Under the pieces are notes generated by a model. It was not told where the DNA came from and made no database searches. It was given only the letters and a program-made list of their open reading frames with translations. A program made the translations under genes and the position numbers. Shown here in pieces: positions 6,187-10,818 of a stretch of DNA of 10,818 nucleotides. Position 1 is the stretch's first letter. Each line of letters begins with the position of its first letter. Source of the DNA: Hyphomicrobiaceae bacterium UBA4118 (GTDB taxonomy: Bacteria > Pseudomonadota > Alphaproteobacteria > Rhizobiales > Methyloligellaceae); assembly GCA_002383105.1 (NCBI GenBank), contig DFXC01000127.1, positions 1-10,818 on the forward strand. Direction: 5' to 3'.

Positions 6187-6416
6187 GGCTCTTTGTCTCG
6201 GCGGCCGACCGTAGATCTTACGGACCCGTCCTTTCGGTGGAGGACAGCGCGGCCCCCGTGCTCGCGGGCCAGGTGGCGAGCCTTGCTCCATGCGTCTTTC
6301 TGCTTGGTCCACAACTCGAACCAGCCTTTTTCGTCGCGGAGACGCCATAAGAATTCCGGGCCACCCAGACTGAATGGATTTAGGCCACGCTCAACGTGCC
6401 ATTCCTTCTTGCTCAT
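6183..6416 (-). CDS. Small DUF2188-like protein
   Basis: The 77-residue soluble protein starts [11 protein letters not shown] and has the pattern of DUF2188 domains: WHV near the N-terminus, WRL strand, a [15 protein letters not shown] helix (41-55) with LAxExGG, then [14 protein letters not shown] (56-69), a basic strand like the HxxDGxIR of the family. The biochemical role of DUF2188 is unknown. The ATG at 6414-6416 is preceded by AGAGG 7 bases upstream. It reads towards zur, and its TGA overlaps the zur -35 hexamer, so read-through into zur is possible. It is divergent from the macro-domain gene, with 116 bases between them. Confidence 0.8.
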   Translation of the reverse strand: MSKKEWHVERGLNPFSLGGPEFLWRLRDEKGWFELWTKQKDAWSKARHLAREHGGRAVLHRKDGSVRSTVGRRDKEP

Positions 6417-6532
6417 GGGGAGACCTCTACAGCAGGAGCGGCCTTCACGGCGACGCTCCCATCCCCGTTCTGATGAGGTGGGGGAGATGTGTCGCCCTTG
6501 ATCCTGGCCCGATCCGAGCGTCCAATAAAGCG

Positions 6533-7057
6533 ATGCCCCACCGCATCGAGATCGTCGAGGGCGACATCACCAGGCTCGCTGTCGATGCCATCGTCAATGC
6601 TGCCAACAAGACGCTTCAAGGCGGTGGCGGCGTCGATGGTGCGATCCACCGCGCGGCCGGGCCTGAGCTGCGCGCGGCCTGCGCGGCGCTCGGCGGCTGC
6701 GAGACCGGAGAGGCCAAGATCACCCCGGGCTTTCGCCTGCCCGCGCGTTACGTGATCCACACGGTCGGCCCGGTCTGGGGCGGCGGCGAGCGGGGCGAGG
6801 ATCGGCTGCTGGCGAGGTGCTACGGCAACAGTCTCGCGCTTGGCCTAAACCACGGCCTCGCTACAATCGCCTATCCGGCCATCTCCACCGGCGCCTATGG
6901 CTATCCGCCTGAGCGGGCCGCGCGCATCGCCCTGCGCACCGTCATCGCGGGGCTTGCGGGGACGGAGGCAATAGAGCGCGTCGTGTTCTGCTGTTTCGGC
7001 GCCTTGTCGCGCGAATCTCACGAGGCTGCGCTCGCCGCCGCGCGACGGCGCACCTGA
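6533..7057 (+). CDS. Macro-domain protein, probable O-acetyl-ADP-ribose deacetylase (YmdB/MacroD type)
   Basis: A 174-residue single-domain macro protein, expected to hydrolyse O-acetyl-ADP-ribose or mono-ADP-ribosyl groups in the cytoplasm. Motifs in order: GDIT (10-13), [20 protein letters not shown] (21-40) with N22, N25 and D35 matching the MacroD catalytic region, TPGFRLP (64-70), HTVGPVW (76-82), [12 protein letters not shown] (114-125) that wraps the distal ribose and phosphates, and a final strand VVFCCF (150-155). Length and motif spacing match E. coli YmdB, where Asp35 is catalytic. The ATG at 6533 begins directly at the first beta strand; the open frame back to 6374 overlaps the divergent DUF2188 gene and is not used. 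The ribosome site is weak (TAAAG). Confidence 0.9.
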   Translation: MPHRIEIVEGDITRLAVDAIVNAANKTLQGGGGVDGAIHRAAGPELRAACAALGGCETGEAKITPGFRLPARYVIHTVGPVWGGGERGEDRLLARCYGNSLALGLNHGLATIAYPAISTGAYGYPPERAARIALRTVIAGLAGTEAIERVVFCCFGALSRESHEAALAAARRRT

Positions 7058-7121
7058 CCCGACGCGCGAACCAGTCCTTTGCGTCACGAAACTTCAGCGC
7101 TAAGGTGGGCGTTAAATGCGC

Positions 7122-7151
7122 TTGAGTCTTTAGAACGGCGAAGGCTGTACT
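7122..7151 (+). promoter_or_regulatory. Candidate cydAB promoter
   Basis: TTGAGT (7122-7127) and TGTACT (7146-7151) are separated by 18 bases in the 118-base gap before cydA, with a ribosome site TAAGG at 7162-7166, 9 bases before the ATG. The match to sigma-70 consensus is modest. No good FNR-type TTGAT-N4-ATCAA palindrome is seen nearby. Confidence 0.3.
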
Positions 7152-7175
7152 CAGAGCGCGGTAAGGCAGAACAGG

Positions 7176-8561
7176 ATGCCAGAGCTCGATCCGCTTCTCC
7201 TCTCGCGCATCCAGTTCGCCTTCACCATCTCCTTCCACATCCTCTTTCCGTCCTTCACCATCGGGCTTGCCGCCTGGCTCGTCGTGCTCGAGGCGCTGTG
7301 GCTGAAGACCGGCAAGGCCATCTATCTCGACATCGCCCAGCATTGGACCAAGATCTTCGCCGTCTCCTTCGGCATGGGCGTGGTCTCCGGCGTGGTGCTC
7401 TCCTACGAGTTTGGTACCAATTGGAGCGAGCTGTCGCGCCGCGGCGGCAACGTCATCGGGCCGCTGATGTCCTACGAGGTGCTCACCGCCTTCTTCCTCG
7501 AGGCGGGCTTCCTCGGCATTATGCTGTTCGGCGCGAAGCGCGTGTCGAAGCCTGTGCATTTCTTCGCCGCCTGCATGGTGGCGCTCGGCACGGTGATCTC
7601 GGCCTTTTGGATCCTGTCGGCCAATAGTTGGATGCAGACACCGGCCGGCTTCCGCGTGGCCGACGACGGCGTGCTGCATGTGACGGACTGGGGCGAGGCC
7701 ATCTTCAACCCGTCCTTCCCCTATCGCTTCGCCCATATGTTGGCGGCCGCCTATCTCACCACCGCCTTCATCGTCGCCGGCATCGGCGCCTGGTACATCT
7801 TGCGTGAGCGGAGCGTGGCCCATGGGCGGATCATGCTCGGCATGGGCTTGAGCCTGCTCGTCTGGCTCGCCCCGCTCCAGCTCGTGATCGGCGACATGCA
7901 CGGGCTCAACACGCTCAAGCATCAGCCCGCCAAGATCGCGGCGCTCGAAGCCCATTGGGAGACCGGCAAGAACGTCCCGCTCATCCTGTTCGCGGTCCCC
8001 GACCCCAAGGAAGAGACCAACCATTACCAGCTTGCCATTCCCAACCTCGGCAGCCTGATCCTCACCCATGAATGGGACGGCGAGATCAGGGGCTTGAAAT
8101 CCTTTCCGCCGGAGGACCGGCCCAATCCGATCATCCCCTTCTTCGCCTTCCGCATCATGGTGGGCATCGGGACGATCATGATCGCCGTCGGCATTATCGG
8201 GTCGATCCTGTGGCTGAGGGGACGGCTCTATACCAGCCGCTGGTTCCTCCACCTTCTGACCTGGGTGTCGCCGCTCGGCTTCCTCGCCGTGCTCGCCGGC
8301 TGGTTCACGGCGGAAGTCGGGCGCCAGCCTTGGACGGTCTATGGCGTATTGCGGACCGCCGATGCGGTGTCGCCGGTTCCGGGCGGCAGCGTGCTCGCCT
8401 CGATCATCCTGTTCGTGCTTGTCTACGGCATCGTGTTCGGCGCCGGCCTCTATTACATTGCCCAGTTGGTGCGCCGCGGTCCCGACGAGACCCCGCCGGT
8501 GCCCGAAGAGGACGAGGCCTATCTTTCGCACCGACCCATGGCAGCCTCAGGAAACCCATGA
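7176..8561 (+). CDS. cydA: Cytochrome bd-type quinol oxidase subunit I (CydA/CioA)
   Basis: CydA carries the haem groups and quinol-oxidising site of the terminal oxidase that reduces oxygen to water in the inner membrane. The 461-residue protein has about nine hydrophobic segments. Visible ligands and key residues: H21 (high-spin b595), E101 and E109 in SYEVLTAFFLEAGF, H187 in RFAHMLAAAY and M328 in FRIMVG (b558), R326, and K253/E258 in the Q-loop phrase HQPAKIAALEAHWET. GWFTAEVGRQPW (375-386) is the family signature. M328 sits about 65 residues earlier than in E. coli CydA (M393), so the Q-loop is short, as in cyanide-insensitive oxidases (CioA). The stop overlaps cydB by ATGA. Confidence 0.96.
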   Translation: MPELDPLLLSRIQFAFTISFHILFPSFTIGLAAWLVVLEALWLKTGKAIYLDIAQHWTKIFAVSFGMGVVSGVVLSYEFGTNWSELSRRGGNVIGPLMSYEVLTAFFLEAGFLGIMLFGAKRVSKPVHFFAACMVALGTVISAFWILSANSWMQTPAGFRVADDGVLHVTDWGEAIFNPSFPYRFAHMLAAAYLTTAFIVAGIGAWYILRERSVAHGRIMLGMGLSLLVWLAPLQLVIGDMHGLNTLKHQPAKIAALEAHWETGKNVPLILFAVPDPKEETNHYQLAIPNLGSLILTHEWDGEIRGLKSFPPEDRPNPIIPFFAFRIMVGIGTIMIAVGIIGSILWLRGRLYTSRWFLHLLTWVSPLGFLAVLAGWFTAEVGRQPWTVYGVLRTADAVSPVPGGSVLASIILFVLVYGIVFGAGLYYIAQLVRRGPDETPPVPEEDEAYLSHRPMAASGNP

Positions 8562-9589
8562 CAGCGCCCGGACCCCTGACCGAGTTCCTCCCCGTGATCT
8601 TGCCGTTGATCTGGGCGGCGATCCTCGCGCTCGCCGTGTTCCTTTACGTGCTGCTCGGCGGCTACGACCTCGGGCTCGGCGTTCTTTTCCCGTTCGCTCC
8701 CTCCCACAAAGACCGCGACGCCATGATGAGCTCGGTGGCGCCCTTCTGGGACGGCAACGAGACCTGGCTGGTGCTCGGCGGCGGCGGTCTGCTCGCGGCC
8801 TTCCCGCTCGCTTATGCGGTGATGCTGCCGGCCCTGTACATCCCCATCATCCTCATGCTGATCGGGCTCATCCTGCGCGGGGTCGCCTTCGAGTTCCGCT
8901 TCAAGTCGCAGCGCTACCGCTTCCTGTGGGACACAGCGTTTGCCGGCGGCTCGATCCTCGCCGCTCTGATGCAGGGCGCGGTCATGGGGGCCTTCGTGCA
9001 GGGCTTCGCCGTCACCGACAACCGCTTCTCCGGGGGCGCCTTCGACTGGCTCACGCCCTTCTCCGTCGTCACTTCAGTCGCGTTGCTCTCCGGCTACGTG
9101 CTGCTCTCGGCGGCGTGGCTCATCATGAAAGGCGACGAGGCGCTGAAAGAATGGGCCTATGGCGTCTGCCGCTTCGCGCTGATCGTGGTGTCCGTGTTCA
9201 TTGTGGTGTTCAGCCTGTGGACGCCGTTCCTGCATCCTGAGATCGCCGCACGCTGGTTCAAGCCGGGCAATATGGTGATGCTGAGCCCGGTGCCGCTGAT
9301 CACGGCGGCAAGCGTCGTGGCGCTGTGGATGGCGCTTCAGCGGCGACAGCGCTACCTGCCGTTCCTGCTCGCCACCGCGCTCTTCATCCTCTGCTACACG
9401 GGGCTCGCGGTGAGCCTCTTCCCCTTCATCATCCCGCCGGGGATCACCATCTGGCAGGCGGCGGCAGCGCCCGACAGCCAGCTGTTCATGCTGTACGGCG
9501 CCATCCCGATTCTTCCCATCATCCTCGGCTACACCGCCTATTCTTATTACGTGTTCTGGGAGGCGTCTGAGCACGACACCTATCACTGA
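8558..9589 (+). CDS. cydB: Cytochrome bd-type quinol oxidase subunit II (CydB/CioB)
   Basis: Subunit II pairs with CydA in the membrane and carries no haem ligands of its own; it stabilises the haem core. The 343-residue protein has about eight or nine hydrophobic segments and the typical N-terminal phrases LGGYDLGLGVLFPF (46 region) and PFWDGNETWLVLGGGGLLAAFP, followed by ALYIPIILMLIGLILRGVAFEFR. The ATG at 8558 overlaps the cydA TGA (ATGA), and AGGA lies 6 bases upstream, so the two are coupled. Length is in the CioB range. The gene ends with a short intergenic hairpin before the convergent nagZ-like gene. No cydX or cydDC follows within the window. Confidence 0.96.
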   Translation: MTAPGPLTEFLPVILPLIWAAILALAVFLYVLLGGYDLGLGVLFPFAPSHKDRDAMMSSVAPFWDGNETWLVLGGGGLLAAFPLAYAVMLPALYIPIILMLIGLILRGVAFEFRFKSQRYRFLWDTAFAGGSILAALMQGAVMGAFVQGFAVTDNRFSGGAFDWLTPFSVVTSVALLSGYVLLSAAWLIMKGDEALKEWAYGVCRFALIVVSVFIVVFSLWTPFLHPEIAARWFKPGNMVMLSPVPLITAASVVALWMALQRRQRYLPFLLATALFILCYTGLAVSLFPFIIPPGITIWQAAAAPDSQLFMLYGAIPILPIILGYTAYSYYVFWEASEHDTYH

Positions 9590-9618
9590 CGCCGCATATC
9601 TTTCCAAGTGCGGAGTCC

Positions 9619-9650
9619 GTTTCCTGGATACCGGCTTACGCCGGTATGAC
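9619..9650. repeat. Short interspersed palindrome between cydB and nagZ, possible bidirectional stop
   Basis: ATACCGGC (9628-9635) and GCCGGTAT (9640-9647) form a perfect 8-bp stem with loop TTAC, flanked by TTCCTGG and GACGA. The phrase TCCTGGAT-CCGGC-GCCGG-ATGACGA is a widespread bacterial intergenic repeat. It lies 29 bases after cydB and 12 bases beyond the stop of the convergent nagZ-like gene, a fitting place for a shared 3'-end hairpin, but no T-run follows on either strand. Confidence 0.6.
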
Positions 9651-9659
9651 GAGTGTGGC

Positions 9660-10814
9660 TCACCACTTGCCGGGAAGGTCGTGCTGGGCGAGACGGCGCT
9701 TGAGCAGCATGATCCTGCCGTAAGCCTGCTCGATGCGGAGGCGCGAGATGCGCCCGTCGCGTACCGCGTCGGCGATGATGGCGTGGATCTGCACCCCAAG
9801 CTCAGGGTCGCGCGACTTGACGTTGGAGAAGACGATGAGGTCGGTGCCGGCGTTGACCGCCTTGAGCACGCGCTCCTCGATCGAATAGTCGTCGCGCACC
9901 GCGCCCATCTCCATGTCGTCGCTGAAGACCACGCCCTGAAAGCCGATATAGCCCTCGGCGCGCAAAGCATGGATGGCGCGGCCCGATAAAGAGGCGGGCA
10001 GCCTTGCGCCGTCGCTGAAGCGCGGGTGATAGAGATGGCCGATCATCACCCCATCGAGCAGGCCGTCATGAGCGAGCTGCCGGTAGGGCTCAAGCTCGAC
10101 CTCCCGCCAGGTCTCCGAGACATCGGCGAGCGCCTTGTGGCTGTCGGTGTGGCTCGAGCCGTGGCCGGGGAAGTGCTTGGCCACGGTGACGATGCCGGCT
10201 TCGCGATGGGCGAGGATGAAGGCGCGCGCCAGCGCGGTGACAGCATGGGGATCGGCGCCGAAGCTCCGCTCGCGCCCGCCGATCACCGGATTGTCGGGGT
10301 TGAGATTGAGGTCGACCACGGGGCCGAAATTGAGGTTGAAGCCGGCCTCTGCCAACTCGTCGGCCATCGTCTTGTAGAGGCGGATGGCGCTTTCCGGCGA
10401 TGCGAAGCTCGGGTTCCTGCCGACGCTCCGCGCCGAGGGGAAATACGTGTATCCGTCGCGATGGGTGAGCCGCTGCACGAGGCCGCCCTCCTGATCGACG
10501 GCGATGAAGGGGACCGGCGCCGGCTTGGCATTGCGCAGGAAAGCGGTGAGCCCGCGGAGCTCCGTCTGCGAGCCGATATTCTCGGGGTAAAGCACCACGC
10601 CCCCGATCACCCCCTTGGCCAGCTGGTCGCGCACGGCCATGACGCCCGGGTCGCGCTCATCGGCTCCGGTAAAGCCCACCATGATCATCTGCCCGATCAT
10701 GGGGTCGAGGTCGCTGGCCTCGGCAACGGCATTGGTATCGGCTTTCGGCTCGATGTCGAAGGCAAAGACGCTGGTCGCCAGCGCAATCGCGAGCAAGAGC
10801 AGAACCGCAGCCAT
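9660..10814 (-). CDS. nagZ: Exported GH3 beta-N-acetylhexosaminidase (NagZ-like)
   Basis: GH3 NagZ enzymes remove N-acetylglucosamine from peptidoglycan fragments. The 384-residue reading shows DQEGGLVQR (107-115), the substrate-binding VAKHFPGHG (211-219), the mobile catalytic loop pair D224/H226 in DSH that is diagnostic of NagZ-type GH3, and the nucleophile region FSDDM (297-301, probable nucleophile D299). Residues 1-18 are a hydrophobic stretch ending SVFA, followed by a linker rich in Ala, Asp and Glu, so this copy looks exported or membrane anchored, unlike cytoplasmic NagZ of enteric bacteria. The ATG at 10814 is 4 bases from the window edge and the frame stays open, so the real start, with the positive residues expected of a signal peptide, may lie outside. 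Confidence 0.9.
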   Translation of the reverse strand: MAAVLLLLAIALATSVFAFDIEPKADTNAVAEASDLDPMIGQMIMVGFTGADERDPGVMAVRDQLAKGVIGGVVLYPENIGSQTELRGLTAFLRNAKPAPVPFIAVDQEGGLVQRLTHRDGYTYFPSARSVGRNPSFASPESAIRLYKTMADELAEAGFNLNFGPVVDLNLNPDNPVIGGRERSFGADPHAVTALARAFILAHREAGIVTVAKHFPGHGSSHTDSHKALADVSETWREVELEPYRQLAHDGLLDGVMIGHLYHPRFSDGARLPASLSGRAIHALRAEGYIGFQGVVFSDDMEMGAVRDDYSIEERVLKAVNAGTDLIVFSNVKSRDPELGVQIHAIIADAVRDGRISRLRIEQAYGRIMLLKRRLAQHDLPGKW

Positions 10815-10818
10815 CAGG

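Noticed and set aside
7110..7140. FNR/ANR-type box before cydA (TTGAG near 7122)
   Set aside because: The second half-site is missing; TTGAGTCTTTAGAA does not form the TTGAT-N4-ATCAA palindrome.
6942..8531. 529-codon open frame on the minus strand opposite cydA
   Set aside because: It is rich in His, Asp, Glu and Gly without domain character, a typical antisense shadow of a GC-rich membrane-protein gene; cydA on the other strand has all its haem ligands.
9074..9970. 298-codon minus-strand frame across the cydB and nagZ 3' ends
   Set aside because: Out of frame with nagZ and antisense to cydB; it even crosses the interspersed hairpin.

Overview
The window looks like chromosome of a high-GC alphaproteobacterium, most likely a member of the Hyphomicrobiales (Rhizobiales). 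This is inferred from three things: strong G/C bias at third codon positions, the gene families present, and several short interspersed palindromic repeats of a style I associate with that order. No phage, transposase, plasmid, rRNA, tRNA or CRISPR signal was seen. Genus cannot be set from this sequence alone.

Layout from left to right. (1) Position 1-354 (+) is the 3' end of a DUF1345 membrane protein. (2) It meets, tail to tail with a 10-base overlap, a minus-strand cluster: a VanZ-like membrane protein (2212-2646), ispG of the non-mevalonate isoprenoid pathway (881-2140), and a small exported protein of unknown function (345-872). (3) Repeat-filled spacer 2647-2852 separates this cluster from a minus-strand zinc-uptake locus read in the order zur regulator (5741-6148), small putative membrane protein (5441-5650), ABC ATPase (4656-5444), permease (3793-4659), periplasmic binding protein (2853-3761). 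A small DUF2188 gene (6183-6416) lies just upstream of zur. (4) Divergent from DUF2188, on the plus strand, is a macro-domain ADP-ribose hydrolase (6533-7057), followed by cydA-cydB (7176-9589), a cytochrome bd quinol oxidase of the short-Q-loop, cyanide-insensitive-oxidase-like kind. (5) Converging on cydB from the right is an exported GH3 beta-N-acetylhexosaminidase (nagZ-like, 9660 to the window edge).

How the genes work together. The Fur-family regulator probably senses zinc and represses its own promoter, where an imperfect palindrome overlaps the likely -10 element. The transporter genes behind it have stop/start overlaps (ATGA) and no clear promoter of their own, so regulator and transporter are probably one transcription unit. 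The binding protein carries the His/His/His/Asp metal ligands of zinc-type proteins without a His-rich loop. CydA and CydB form one membrane enzyme and are translationally coupled. The remaining genes are housekeeping or single-function.

I see no clearly new defence or mobile system. The items most worth a second look are the 69-codon gene wedged between zur and the ABC ATPase, the apparently leaderless zur transcript, the macro-domain/DUF2188 divergent pair, the exported form of NagZ, and a VanZ-like protein whose C-terminus is encoded by an interspersed repeat.
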